Below the pieces are notes generated by a model, which worked only from the letters and a program-made list of their open reading frames with translations, searched no databases and was not told where the DNA came from. Positions 49,285 to 58,761 of a stretch of DNA of 64,000 bases are shown here, in pieces. The stretch is from Chitinophagaceae bacterium (GTDB lineage Bacteria > Bacteroidota > Bacteroidia > Chitinophagales > Chitinophagaceae): contig CANFKC010000002.1 of assembly GCA_947447265.1 (NCBI GenBank), positions 62,001 through 126,000 of the forward strand, given 5' to 3'. Both the position numbers and the translations under genes were made by a program. Position 1 is the stretch's first letter; the number at the start of each line of letters is the position of its first letter.

Positions 49285-50088
49285 TTAATTCTCTAAAATT
49301 TTAGCCTGCGTTTTAATTTTGGTCATATTGTTCTTCTGCAATATTTCCTTGGCCAGGTTCAGGTAATTGATGGCCCCTGTGCTCTCGGCATCATATAGCA
49401 ATACCGGTTTGCCAAAGCTCGGTGCTTCGCCCAGCCTGGTGTTGCGGTGCAATATGGTATTAAAAACAAGGTCGTTGAAATGGTTCTTGATCTCTTCCAC
49501 CACCTGGTTGCTCAGGCGTAAACGACCATCATACATGGTCATTAATATGCCTTCAATTTTCAGGTCAGCATTAATGCGGGTCTGTACAATTTTAATAGTG
49601 TTCAGCAACTTGCCCAAACCCTCTAGTGCGAAATATTCGCATTGTACCGGTATAATAACGCTATTGGCTGCAGAAAGCGAATTGACAGTAATAAGACCCA
49701 GCGAAGGCGAGCAATCTATAATAATGAAATCATAGTTTTTCAATTCAGGCTCAAGGGCCTTACGTAGCACATGTTCCCTGTTCGGGTGGTTAATCAGTTC
49801 TATCTCTGCACCAACCAGGTCAAGGTGACTTGGCAGCAGGTACAAATTAGGCGTTTCTGTTTCCAGTACCACTCCTGCAATTGGTGTATCGTTCACCATA
49901 CAATCGTACAGGCTCAGCTGAACATTTTTCAGGTCGAAGCCGTTACCGGTCGTACTGTTAGCCTGCGGGTCGGCATCCACAAGCAGGGTTTTATATTCCA
50001 GTACGGCAAGGCTTGCCGCAAGGTTAATTGCAGTAGTTGTTTTCCCTACACCGCCTTTCTGATTCGCAATTGCTATTACTTTCGCCAT
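49285..50088 (-). CDS. parA: Chromosome partitioning ATPase ParA (Soj)
   Basis: 267 residues. The deviant Walker A motif KGGVGKTTTAINLAAS (residues ~11-26), switch DADPQANST and IIDCSPSLG identify a ParA/Soj ATPase that forms gradients on the nucleoid to move ParB-parS complexes. First gene of the parAB operon; the upstream spacer contains words related to the TTACGACTT repeat (50100-50130). Confidence 0.96.
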   Translation of the reverse strand: MAKVIAIANQKGGVGKTTTAINLAASLAVLEYKTLLVDADPQANSTTGNGFDLKNVQLSLYDCMVNDTPIAGVVLETETPNLYLLPSHLDLVGAEIELINHPNREHVLRKALEPELKNYDFIIIDCSPSLGLITVNSLSAANSVIIPVQCEYFALEGLGKLLNTIKIVQTRINADLKIEGILMTMYDGRLRLSNQVVEEIKNHFNDLVFNTILHRNTRLGEAPSFGKPVLLYDAESTGAINYLNLAKEILQKNNMTKIKTQAKILEN

Positions 50089-50282
50089 TGTTGTTGTTTA
50101 GTCGTCAGTCAAAAGTCGTAAGTCGAAAGTCCGCATGTGGACTTTATCATTTGCACTATTGACTTTTTGTTATTAAAAACTGCAACGGGTGCAGTTTCAC
50201 TCTTTGTACTACTTGTTAGTGGTCAAAATAAGAATGCGCTAATCAAAGCTCTCTATTGGCACTAACTACTTTCTACTCATTA
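50089..50282. repeat. Short-word repeats upstream of parA
   Basis: The spacer includes GTCGTCAGTCAAAAGTCGTAAGTC-type words (given in pieces: GTCAGTCAAAAGTCGT, AAGTCGAAAGTCC) near 50100-50135 and ACTTTCTACTCATTACTAC next to the stop of the following gene. A promoter for parA must lie here but no clear TAnnTTTG was found. Confidence 0.5.
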
Positions 50283-50960
50283 CTACAAATCGATCGTTTC
50301 CCCAATCTTCGGCAATATCAACTCTTTGCCGGCTGCTTTAAACTTGGCAATAACGTCTTCGTGGTTCACTTTTATGTAGCCGAAGGTGTCAAAATGCACG
50401 CCGATTATTTTATCGCACTGAATGAACTCCGCAGCAATAACAGCATCATCTGCATCCATCGTGAAGTTACCACCAATTGGCAGTATCGCAAAATCAAGTT
50501 TCGCATACCTTGGTATCAGTTGCATATCCATCATTAGGCAGGTATCGCCGCTATAATAGAATTTCTTCTCGTCGCCATGCAGTAAAAAACCGCCCGGAGC
50601 GCCACCCGCTGAGCCATCAGGCATTGTGCTACTGTGCCATGCGGGTAGAAAATGCAATTTGCCAAACTCGAACATAGCCGAACCAAAATTCAAAGGATGT
50701 GCGTTTGTTACCCCTTGTTTTTTAGCCCAGTCTATCACTTCATATCCTGCTATTACTTTGGCACCTGTGCGTTTGGCTATTAAAGCCAGGTCGCCCACAT
50801 GGTCGCCATGCCCATGCGATACTAATATAAAGTCGGCATCAATACTATCTGCATCAATATCCCTGGCTAATTCGTTGCCATTTATAAAAGGGTCAAATAA
50901 TATTTTTTTGCCGCCAGTTTCAATTGCAAAGCAGGAATGTCCGTAATACGTAAATTTCAT
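50283..50960 (-). CDS. UPF0173 metal-dependent hydrolase (metallo-beta-lactamase fold)
   Basis: 225 residues. The metal site SHGHGDHVGD (residues ~50-59) and a later YYSGDTCLMMD and GVHFDTFGY are the metallo-beta-lactamase motifs of the YtkL/UPF0173 group (cytoplasmic hydrolases, substrate unknown). A TAACTTTG -7 element lies 24 bp before the ATG (minus strand, 50991-50984). Confidence 0.92.
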   Translation of the reverse strand: MKFTYYGHSCFAIETGGKKILFDPFINGNELARDIDADSIDADFILVSHGHGDHVGDLALIAKRTGAKVIAGYEVIDWAKKQGVTNAHPLNFGSAMFEFGKLHFLPAWHSSTMPDGSAGGAPGGFLLHGDEKKFYYSGDTCLMMDMQLIPRYAKLDFAILPIGGNFTMDADDAVIAAEFIQCDKIIGVHFDTFGYIKVNHEDVIAKFKAAGKELILPKIGETIDL

Positions 50961-50983
50961 AAATCGGGAATTATCAGTTTCCG

Positions 50984-50991
50984 CAAAGTTA
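50984..50991 (-). promoter_or_regulatory. -7 promoter element of the UPF0173 gene
   Basis: On the minus strand TAACTTTG matches TAnnTTTG, 24 bp before the start codon. Confidence 0.45.
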
Positions 50992-51093
50992 AAGGAGAAA
51001 ACCCGAAGTAAGAAGTAAGATAATTGTTATGGGTTATTTGCGCATATTTATAAGTAGCCTGTCGGCTATGGTTGTTATATTTTTCGATAATTA

Positions 51094-51134
51094 TATAAAT
51101 AAAAAACACCTCGGTTGAGGTGTTTTTTATTTAT
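51094..51134. terminator. Bidirectional terminator
   Basis: An almost perfect ~20-bp palindrome: AAAAAACACCTC (51101-51112), GGTT loop and GAGGTGTTTTTT, extended on both sides by ATATAAAT/ATTTATAT. It ends the lipoprotein gene on the minus strand. Confidence 0.9.
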
Positions 51135-51162
51135 ATGCAAGTACTTATTCATGTTTTGTGGC

Positions 51163-51606
51163 TTACTTGCTGGCAAAATACAGACAGGTTTGTGTGCCTG
51201 TGCTTTTAGTTACGGTCCAGCTCATAGTTATCATATTACTATCCAGTGATGCATATCCGCTGACCAAAACGGAAACCCCGCATTCGTCAACGAACGATTG
51301 AGAAGGAATAGTAAGGGTGTTTTCAGTAGCTACTGCATTTACTTCAATGTACTTATTGCAGTCGTTCTGGCTGATTGACATACCTCTTATAATAATAGCA
51401 TTTGTACTACTACCCTGAATAAAGCCGACGTACGGATAACTTCCCCCGGTGCACGGACCTGTATAAGCCCTTGATCCCACGAAGCGTGCGCCATAGTCAG
51501 TTGTGTCTTGCTTCTTTTTGCATGCTGTTGCAGAAAATAGCAGCAGTAAAGCCATCCCGGCAATAATATTCTGATACTTGCTGACTTTTGAAATTACAGA
51601 GTTCAT
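51163..51606 (-). CDS. Small lipoprotein, unknown function
   Basis: 147 residues. The lipobox LLFSATAC puts the lipidated Cys at residue 29, followed by KKKQD, so it should be anchored to a membrane. The mature part is beta-rich with spaced Cys residues (GPCTGGSYP, NDCNKYIEV, VDECGVSV, TQTCLYFASK). No family was recognised. It is followed by a strong terminator and stands alone. Confidence 0.8.
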   Translation of the reverse strand: MNSVISKVSKYQNIIAGMALLLLFSATACKKKQDTTDYGARFVGSRAYTGPCTGGSYPYVGFIQGSSTNAIIIRGMSISQNDCNKYIEVNAVATENTLTIPSQSFVDECGVSVLVSGYASLDSNMITMSWTVTKSTGTQTCLYFASK

Positions 51607-51792
51607 AGATAGGTATTTTAGTTTTATAAGTGGTTCGATCTCGTTCTGTAACGTAAATGAATATAGTTTTAGTATTATGGACTCCTACAGGAAAAGGTAT
51701 CTGCTGCCTTAAGCCAGTTAGGATAAAGGTTTTGATTTTCAAATTTAATACCCGGAATTACCAGGCTGAATCTTGCATTCATTTAAATGCAG

Positions 51793-53967
51793 CTACTTAA
51801 TAATGTTCATTTCGTCTATCAGCCAGCCAGCACCGCCAAATTTTTCAATAACAAAAAGCGTATAGCGGATATCCAGTGTAATGTTGCGGCAACGGTTAGG
51901 GTCGAAAAGGTAGTCGCTCATGGTGCCTTCGTAGGCGCGGTCAAAGTTCGTACCGATCAATTCTCCGCGGCTATTCAGCACCGGACTGCCGGAATTGCCG
52001 CCGGTTGTGTGGTTGTCGGCAATAAACGCAAGTGAGAGGGTATCGTTAACAGCCCATCGGCCAAAATCCCTTTTCTGATAGAGTTCTTTTAAATAAGGAG
52101 GCACTTTAAACCAGTCTACTTTTTCATCTCCGGCTGCTATCATATCGTCAATTGTAGTGTGCCATGAGTACTTTGCAGGCCCATCGGGGTCCAGACCGCG
52201 CACATTACCGTAAGCAATCCTTAGGGTCAGGTTGGCATTCGGGTAAAATACCTTGTCGCGTTCCCTGTCCATGCGCCCTTTTATATATAGTCTGTTCAAG
52301 TAGTGCTTGTTCGCTCTGAACGCTTCAATTTTAGATGTCAGGTTTTGTTTGCGAATAGCTGCTACATTGCTATATAACTGCCAGGAAGGATCATTAATTA
52401 TACTATTGCTGTCCGCTTTGGTTGCTTTAGCGGCAAATGCCATAAGTTTATCCTGAGTGGTCATCAGCGAATTCTCATACACATACCGAGCCCATTTTTT
52501 GGTGCGTTTATGAAACCTGTGATATTCCGCTGTATAGTAAGCAGGTAGCCATGGTTTGCACTTTTTCATGTAGATGGGCATCAGTTTTTTGAATACATCT
52601 TTGTCGGTTGCCGCATCATAGTTTTTGTAGAACCAGTTCATATTTGTCGTGAGCTTTTTCAGCGTATCGCTTAATTCAGCGTCGGTGAAATTGCCCCGGA
52701 AACAAGCCTCAAACCTATCCAGCGCAGCGCCCTGCTGTATCAATTCTATACCTAAAACATCTTCCTTTATATGCTGTTCCTGCAATAGTAAATTATCTAC
52801 TTCCTTTGTTGCGGCGTCCAACTGTGGCAAAATGGTTTTGTAGTAAGGAGTTTCGTTGTTTTTGTCTGCCCATTCCTGAAACTGGCGCTCAAATTCTTTT
52901 TTCTTATCAACGGCATGGTTAGCTTCTAAACCTTCCAATTCACCCTGCCATTTTTTCCAGCCATTGGCTACACCAGCACGTTTAGAGGTATACTTCTGGA
53001 AGATATCCCGGTCTGCGCTCATGTGTTTTGTCCATACGGCTAACCTTGGGGTGCGGGCAGCAATGCTTACCGGGTCACTGATACCATAAACCTGGTTTAA
53101 TTCGAATGAGGAAATATATTCATTCGTGGTGCCGGGGAAGCCATAGACCATAGTGAAGTCGCCTTCCTTGTAGCCTTTTATGTTTATGTTGAAGAATTGG
53201 TTTGGGTTGTAGGGTTTGTTGTTGGCATCATAAGCCGCTGGTTTATTGTCTTTATCAGCATATACCCTGAATAGGCTAAAGTCGCCTGTATGCCTTGGCC
53301 AGCTCCAGTTTTCATCATCACCACCAAACGTACCAATGCCATTAGGTGGGAAAGCCACCAGCCTTATATCTTTAAAGGTTTCAGTAATGGCTACCCAGTA
53401 TTGGTTGCCTTCAAAATAAGGTTTTATCTGTGCGTCATACCCTGTTTTTATTTCGTACTCGCGCTCTATACCTGCAATGCGTTTCGATATAATGCTGTCA
53501 CGCTCTGCATCGCGCATGGTATCGCTTATGCCGGGTAGCACCTTTTCGGTAACATTTTCCATCCGGCGAACGAAGGTTACTGTAAGTCCCGGGCACGGTA
53601 CTTCCTCCTGCTGGTTTTTTGCAAAAAAGCCGGTGGCAAAATAATCGCGCTGCAAATTACCTAGTCCCTGCACCGAGCCATAACCGCAATGGTGGTTGGT
53701 GAGTACCAGGCCCTTCGATGAAATAAGTTCCCCGGTGCAGCCCCTGCCGAAAAGCACAACTGCATTGTTAAGCCCCGTGCCGCTTTCATTATACAATTTT
53801 TCAATAGGAATCTCCAGGCCCAGCTCCTTCATGTGCTTTTCCTGGGTTTTAATTGTTGCAGGAATCCATACGCCCTCCTTAGCCTGCGAAATAGTTGAAA
53901 TAGAAGCGGATGAGCAAAAGATGAGTAATTTAAATAATAGACTTGTGTGTTTTTTAACCGAAAACAT
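51793..53967 (-). CDS. S46-family dipeptidyl peptidase (DPP7/DPP11-like)
   Basis: 724 residues, the normal length for periplasmic S46 peptidases of Bacteroidetes, which release dipeptides from the N-terminus of oligopeptides. Signal peptide at ~1-29. Catalytic His lies in LTNHHCGYGSVQ, catalytic Ser in TGGNSGSPVLNSRGELIG, and an Asp between (e.g. FGGDDENWSWPRHTGDF). The helical domain inserted at ~340-560 is also typical. DPP7 and DPP11 differ by single residues in the S1 pocket; I cannot decide which this is. No operon partner. Confidence 0.94.
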   Translation of the reverse strand: MFSVKKHTSLLFKLLIFCSSASISTISQAKEGVWIPATIKTQEKHMKELGLEIPIEKLYNESGTGLNNAVVLFGRGCTGELISSKGLVLTNHHCGYGSVQGLGNLQRDYFATGFFAKNQQEEVPCPGLTVTFVRRMENVTEKVLPGISDTMRDAERDSIISKRIAGIEREYEIKTGYDAQIKPYFEGNQYWVAITETFKDIRLVAFPPNGIGTFGGDDENWSWPRHTGDFSLFRVYADKDNKPAAYDANNKPYNPNQFFNINIKGYKEGDFTMVYGFPGTTNEYISSFELNQVYGISDPVSIAARTPRLAVWTKHMSADRDIFQKYTSKRAGVANGWKKWQGELEGLEANHAVDKKKEFERQFQEWADKNNETPYYKTILPQLDAATKEVDNLLLQEQHIKEDVLGIELIQQGAALDRFEACFRGNFTDAELSDTLKKLTTNMNWFYKNYDAATDKDVFKKLMPIYMKKCKPWLPAYYTAEYHRFHKRTKKWARYVYENSLMTTQDKLMAFAAKATKADSNSIINDPSWQLYSNVAAIRKQNLTSKIEAFRANKHYLNRLYIKGRMDRERDKVFYPNANLTLRIAYGNVRGLDPDGPAKYSWHTTIDDMIAAGDEKVDWFKVPPYLKELYQKRDFGRWAVNDTLSLAFIADNHTTGGNSGSPVLNSRGELIGTNFDRAYEGTMSDYLFDPNRCRNITLDIRYTLFVIEKFGGAGWLIDEMNIIK

Positions 53968-54067
53968 ATACTTTCTTTGATTTACGGAAATAAATGTACA
54001 ATTTTGCCACGAAAGTCTGAACTAATTCTTATATTAGCCGATTATTACAGAACTTCTTTTCACAGCT

Positions 54068-56113
54068 ATGAGAAAATATTTGCTACTGGTAGTCTTATCT
54101 ATATTTACGCAACTGAGTATTGTTAGCGCACAAACCCTGTTTACAGCTCCTGATACCGTTTGCGTAAGGCAGCCGGTAAAGCTTAACAGCACTAATTTCG
54201 GTGCACAATCATACTACTGGGGCTTTTGTTCCGGCGATATTGACAATGCGCCGTTAGGTACCAACATGGGCAGCGCCGGCTTCAATTTCCATACTCCGGG
54301 TAATATTGACATTATTCAGGATAAAGATGGCGTATACTATGGCTTTGTTGTAAACTCTGAAACACGCGAATTTTTACGTCTTAACTACGGTAATTCTCTT
54401 GGCAATATCCCTACAATAACCAATTTCGGCAGCCTGACTGATGGTCTACCGTTGCATCCTACTTCATTGTTCATTTTATACGATAAAACACAACAGAGCT
54501 GGTTCATATTTGTTTCTGGTGGTTATACTGCATCTGAATCAACTTTAGGCCGTATCGATTTCGGACATTCATTGAGCAATCCACGTCCTAACATCGCTAA
54601 TTTTGGCAACCTGAATGGCTTATTTGATGGCCCTAAAGGTGTATTTGTTGCGCAAGATGCGAATGCACAATGGTATGGTTACTTGGTAAACCGTAACTCT
54701 AACGATCTTGTTCGTCTCGATTTCTCTTACAACATATCTAACACGCCTATTTCCCGCAACCTCGGTAACCCTGGTGGTGCGCTGAATACGCCTACTGATA
54801 TGGCAGGTATTTTTGATGCAGGGAGCTGGTATTTCTTTGTTACCAACCGTGCCAGCAATACAATTGCGCGCATCGACCTTGGTCACACCCTCGATACTTT
54901 AACACCAAACGGTACTAACCTCGGTAATTTCTTATTCAGGATATTGGCTCCATCGTCAGTTAGTCTGAACAGGGATTGCGGTAAGATATATGCTTATATT
55001 ACCGATAGTTCAACAGGTCAGTTGATTTCTATTGACATGCCAACAGCGGCTGGTCCTTACAACTCTATTGACTATAGTGTAATTGGTGGCATGAATTTCC
55101 CATCAAGCATTTCTAGCATTATCCGTGATAACAATAATTTGTTCGCTTTCGTTACCAATGTTAAAGATTCTACTTTAACCAGAATCAACATTAACGAGTG
55201 CTTCAATTCATCTATCCGTTCGTTTTCAGAAGTTACGCCTCCGGTTTATTTTTATGATGCACCGGGCCTGTACAACGTATATTATGTAATTGACCAGGGT
55301 TTACCAACCATGCAGGTAGAGTGTAAGGAAATAAGGGTTTTACCTGTTCCGCCAATTGCTATCAACATTAACCCGGTTATCTGTAAAGGCGATACCATTA
55401 AGTTATATGCTATTTCAAATACCGCAAACCACATTACCTGGCAGAGCGATTACAATGCTGACACCGCTTACAGGTTTATGGATTCTATTAAAGTTTGGCC
55501 TGACTATTCTTACGACTATCATGTTGAACTGACCTACGCTAACGGTTGTATTATTGATACCAATGTATTCGTAAAGGTTATTAAGGTTGTTGCAGATGCT
55601 GGTCCGGATCGCACTATTGCTGATGGCGCTTCTACCACATTGGGTGGCCCTAACACAACACTTGGTTTCGGTTATACCTACACATGGTCTCCTGTTACTT
55701 ACCTGTCTACAACTGCCGATCCGTTTGTAGTTGCGACGCCGCCAATCGACTATACTTACACGCTGGAAGTTGCTTTGGCTGCTGATGGCTTAAATTGTAA
55801 AGCCAGCGATACTGTAGTAGTTAGCATTAACTGTGGCGACTTCAATCTTCCGAATGCATTTGTGCCAAGCAGCAAAAACTCTGTTACCAACAAATTCGGT
55901 ATCCTGAATCAGCAGGTTGCGCAGTTGAATTACTTCCGCATCTTTGATCGTTGGGGTAATACAGTATTTGAAACAACCAGCCCTACCCAAATGTGGGATG
56001 GCACTTACAACGGTAAGGAAGCAATGGTTGGCGTTTACACCTGGATAGCAGATGGTTTCTGCACAAGTGGTAAGCCAATCAAAAAGCACGGTAATGTTAC
56101 ATTGCTGAGATAG
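54068..56113 (+). CDS. Surface protein with repeat propeller and T9SS type B sorting domain
   Basis: 681 residues. Signal peptide 1-21 (ending VSAQ). Residues ~75-385 contain several repeats of ~50 residues with 'TNFGSL', 'RLDFGHSL' and 'YGFVVN' strands, which suggest a beta-propeller (NHL/YVTN-like). Residues ~400-590 look like PKD/Ig-like domains. The last ~85 residues (FNLPNAFVPSSKNSVTNKF ... KKHGNVTLLR) are the CHU_C/gliding-motility type B sorting domain used by the type IX system. It should be exported and attached to the surface, possibly for adhesion or gliding. Transcribed alone. Confidence 0.87.
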   Translation: MRKYLLLVVLSIFTQLSIVSAQTLFTAPDTVCVRQPVKLNSTNFGAQSYYWGFCSGDIDNAPLGTNMGSAGFNFHTPGNIDIIQDKDGVYYGFVVNSETREFLRLNYGNSLGNIPTITNFGSLTDGLPLHPTSLFILYDKTQQSWFIFVSGGYTASESTLGRIDFGHSLSNPRPNIANFGNLNGLFDGPKGVFVAQDANAQWYGYLVNRNSNDLVRLDFSYNISNTPISRNLGNPGGALNTPTDMAGIFDAGSWYFFVTNRASNTIARIDLGHTLDTLTPNGTNLGNFLFRILAPSSVSLNRDCGKIYAYITDSSTGQLISIDMPTAAGPYNSIDYSVIGGMNFPSSISSIIRDNNNLFAFVTNVKDSTLTRININECFNSSIRSFSEVTPPVYFYDAPGLYNVYYVIDQGLPTMQVECKEIRVLPVPPIAININPVICKGDTIKLYAISNTANHITWQSDYNADTAYRFMDSIKVWPDYSYDYHVELTYANGCIIDTNVFVKVIKVVADAGPDRTIADGASTTLGGPNTTLGFGYTYTWSPVTYLSTTADPFVVATPPIDYTYTLEVALAADGLNCKASDTVVVSINCGDFNLPNAFVPSSKNSVTNKFGILNQQVAQLNYFRIFDRWGNTVFETTSPTQMWDGTYNGKEAMVGVYTWIADGFCTSGKPIKKHGNVTLLR

Positions 56114-56136
56114 TTTCCTGTTGTTCATGTTTCATT

Positions 56137-56433
56137 ATGCCTGCATACCTATTCCAGATTGAATTGCCGCCTTTTAGTAGTGAGTTAATGGCAGTAGTGC
56201 CATTTCACCGGCAACACATCGACAAAATGTTTTCTGAGGGAAAGATATTGTCTTACAGTGTTTCTCTGAAGCGTGATATGATATGGTGTGTTATTAATGC
56301 AGAAGATGAACAGCATGCTATGGAAAGCGTGATACTTTTTCCGCTCTACAAGTTCTTTATTGACGTAACATGTCACCCACTGCTTTTTCATAATATTTTG
56401 CCTGCAACACTTCCCGGCATTATACTCAACTAA
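56137..56433 (+). CDS. Small muconolactone-isomerase-like protein
   Basis: 98 residues with the ferredoxin-like plan of YciI/muconolactone isomerases: a start strand YLFQIELPP, HRQHIDKMFSEGKILSYSVS helix-strand and a final HPLLFH strand. Catalytic residues of true muconolactone isomerases were not checked. It starts 23 bp after the T9SS type B gene and may be co-transcribed. A terminator follows. Confidence 0.6.
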   Translation: MPAYLFQIELPPFSSELMAVVPFHRQHIDKMFSEGKILSYSVSLKRDMIWCVINAEDEQHAMESVILFPLYKFFIDVTCHPLLFHNILPATLPGIILN

Positions 56434-56451
56434 CTTAATTTATTTTTTTGA

Positions 56452-56479
56452 ATAAAGGCCTGCGTTAGCGGGCCTTTAT
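56452..56479 (+). terminator. Terminator after the small isomerase-like gene
   Basis: ATAAAGGCC (56452-56460) pairs with GGCCTTTAT (56471-56479) around a TGCGTTAGCG loop that itself forms a GC/GC pair; a short T-rich tail (ATTTT) follows. Confidence 0.7.
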
Positions 56480-56556
56480 ATTTTGGTTACGGCTGGGGCT
56501 TACTTTGCAAAAGGTAATTATCGGCTTATCTTTACGGCAATCTATTTTAAACGCCA

Positions 56557-57552
56557 GTGCTATCAGTAACGTATATTAACAGGGAATACCGCAAGACCAA
56601 CTATTCTATGGAAGGGATATTTGATTCGGTAAAGAGTGTTTTAAAAGGTAGAATGGAGATACGGGATTTCTATGCTGATTCTAAAGTTTCCAGGTTAAAG
56701 AATATTCAGAATGTAGGTAAGCATGCCGGCCCTATCAACCATATTACCGGTGATGTGAATTTCCTCGCGATGGGTATGCGTGGCAAAAAAAATATATTAA
56801 CTATTCATGATTTTGGGTTTTACGAGAATCCTGTTCACTCCATTGTGGTTAAAACTATTTACAAATATTTCTGGCTTTATTTCCCACTTAAATGCGTTGA
56901 TATTGTTACCGTCGTTTCTGAGTTCACGAAAGAAAAGCTGATACGGTACTTTCACTTTCCGGAAAGCAGGATCAGGGTAATTCCCGACCCCGTAAAGCCA
57001 GTGTTTAAAAGGAGTTTAAAAGATACACTGAACCAACAACCGCGCATTTTACAAATAGGCAGCGGCGACCATAAAAATGTAATGAACATGATAGAGGCCG
57101 TTAAAGGCTCAAACTATCACGTGGATATAGTGGGTTGGCCTAGTGACAAGGAAAAAGCTAAACTTGACGAGTATAAAATATCATACTCCGTTACTAATTC
57201 ATTAACGGACGAGCAGGTTTTTGAAAAGTATAAAGAATGTGATATACTTTTCTTTGCATCTTATTACGAGGGTTTTGGTATGCCTATAATTGAGGCGCAG
57301 GCAGTTGGCCGGCCGGTTATTACCAGTAATATTGGCGCCATGAAAGAAGTGGGTGAAGGTTCAGCTATTTTGGTTGACCCTAATAAACCAGCCGAAATAA
57401 GGGCTGCAATGGATGCTTTGGTAAACAGTAGTGAATATTATAACGAAGTAGTGCAGAAGGGCTTTAAAAACGCGGCAAAATACGACTATGTTACTATTGC
57501 GGAGTCGTATTATAAAGTGTACCAGGAACTAGATAATAAAACGGGCAGATAA
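56557..57552 (+). CDS. Family 4 glycosyltransferase A
   Basis: 331 residues, GT-B fold. The C-terminal donor-binding part is clear: ILQIGSGDHKN, VDIVGWPSDKEK, and the EX7E-type motif ASYYEGFGMPIIEAQAVGRPVI. The N-terminal acceptor half includes NHITGDVNFLAMG and LTIHDFGFYENP. Substrates are unknown. The start is GTG at 56557, because the next in-frame ATG would cut the first strand. Its stop overlaps the start of glycosyltransferase B (TAATG). First gene of the glycan module. Confidence 0.9.
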   Translation: MLSVTYINREYRKTNYSMEGIFDSVKSVLKGRMEIRDFYADSKVSRLKNIQNVGKHAGPINHITGDVNFLAMGMRGKKNILTIHDFGFYENPVHSIVVKTIYKYFWLYFPLKCVDIVTVVSEFTKEKLIRYFHFPESRIRVIPDPVKPVFKRSLKDTLNQQPRILQIGSGDHKNVMNMIEAVKGSNYHVDIVGWPSDKEKAKLDEYKISYSVTNSLTDEQVFEKYKECDILFFASYYEGFGMPIIEAQAVGRPVITSNIGAMKEVGEGSAILVDPNKPAEIRAAMDALVNSSEYYNEVVQKGFKNAAKYDYVTIAESYYKVYQELDNKTGR

Positions 57553-58667
57553 TGGTATTGATCGTTTGGCAGGGTATTATTAGCATACATCAGAAAACTT
57601 TTTTGGAGGCATTGGTGAAACAACCAGGCGTAACAAAAGTAATGATGGTGGTAGAACAGGAGATATCGCCATACCGCAAGAATATGGGGTGGGAAGTGCC
57701 GGTTATTGAAAACGTAGAAGTTATTGTTGCACCGACAGAAGAAAAAATAAAAAGCATCTTCCGGGAGTATAAAGATGCCGTCCATTTATTGGGTGGCATA
57801 AGGGTAGGTAAAATGATGACCATGGCCTTTGATGCTGGTGCAGCACTTGGCGCTAAAATGGGGTCGCTTTCTGAGCCTTATAATAAAGATGGCTGGAAGG
57901 GCATGTTGCGTACGCTCAAGTATAAGTACCAGAGCCTGCGGTATTATAAACACATGAGCTTCTTTCTTGCAGTGGGCAAGGAAGGCGTTGCAACTTATAC
58001 CGGTTTGGGTTTTGATGAACGCTTTGTTTTTCCTTGGGCTTATTTCATTAATGTGCCACAGATGCCACGACCTGTTTCAGCGCAGCCGGAACGGAAGCGC
58101 ATTATATTCGGTGGAAGGTTGGAGCCGGGTAAAGGTATCTACCGTTTCGTAACGGAATTGGCCAGATTCGATAAAACTAAATATACGCTTGATATATTTG
58201 GATCCGGACCCGACGAAGAAAAGATAAAGCAACTGGTTGCGGAAAAAGGGCTGGATGATACCATTAGTTTCAAACCCTTTATGCCCTATAACGATATGGT
58301 AAGGCAGTATTGCAATTACGACTGGGTTGTTTTACCAAGCACGGCTAAAGATGGCTGGGGAGTGGTAGTAAGTGAGGGTATGTTGAATGGCCTTAAGGCT
58401 ATCTGTAGCAGTATTTGCGGTGTAAGCTGGGCCATAAAAGATGGGTTTAACGGGCTTGTTATTGACTGGAACGATGCTGACAGCTGCAACAAGGCAATAG
58501 AAAGGATGTTGAGTACGGAGCAATTTGCCGATAGCGGTGAAATTAGTGCCTGGGCGAAGAATGGCGTCAGCGCTGACGCAGGTGCAGCTTATTACATGAA
58601 AATAATTGATGCGACTTTCAACGGCGAAACTAAACCCGCGGCTCCGTGGATACAGGTGGGAAAGTAG
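57552..58667 (+). CDS. Family 4 glycosyltransferase B
   Basis: 371 residues, GT-B fold. The C-terminal half has GGRLEPGKGIYRFV, DIFGSGPDEEKIKQL and the nucleotide-sugar site LPSTAKDGWGVVVSEGMLNGLKAI. The start codon overlaps the preceding stop, so translation is coupled with glycosyltransferase A. After its stop a short run of AGAGTAGAAAGTA-type repeats begins. Confidence 0.9.
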   Translation: MVLIVWQGIISIHQKTFLEALVKQPGVTKVMMVVEQEISPYRKNMGWEVPVIENVEVIVAPTEEKIKSIFREYKDAVHLLGGIRVGKMMTMAFDAGAALGAKMGSLSEPYNKDGWKGMLRTLKYKYQSLRYYKHMSFFLAVGKEGVATYTGLGFDERFVFPWAYFINVPQMPRPVSAQPERKRIIFGGRLEPGKGIYRFVTELARFDKTKYTLDIFGSGPDEEKIKQLVAEKGLDDTISFKPFMPYNDMVRQYCNYDWVVLPSTAKDGWGVVVSEGMLNGLKAICSSICGVSWAIKDGFNGLVIDWNDADSCNKAIERMLSTEQFADSGEISAWAKNGVSADAGAAYYMKIIDATFNGETKPAAPWIQVGK

Positions 58668-58702
58668 AGAGTAGAAAGTAAAGAGTAGAGAGTAAAAAAT
58701 CC
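58665..58702. repeat. AGAGTAGAAAGTA short-word repeat
   Basis: Imperfect tandem AGAGTAGAAAGTAA words fill the first 35 bp after the glycosyltransferase B stop and include it. Confidence 0.7.
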
Positions 58703-58761
58703 CGGTTGATTATTGAGGTGGTTTTGTTGGGATAGCATTAATAGTAATTGCTTTAAGGAAT

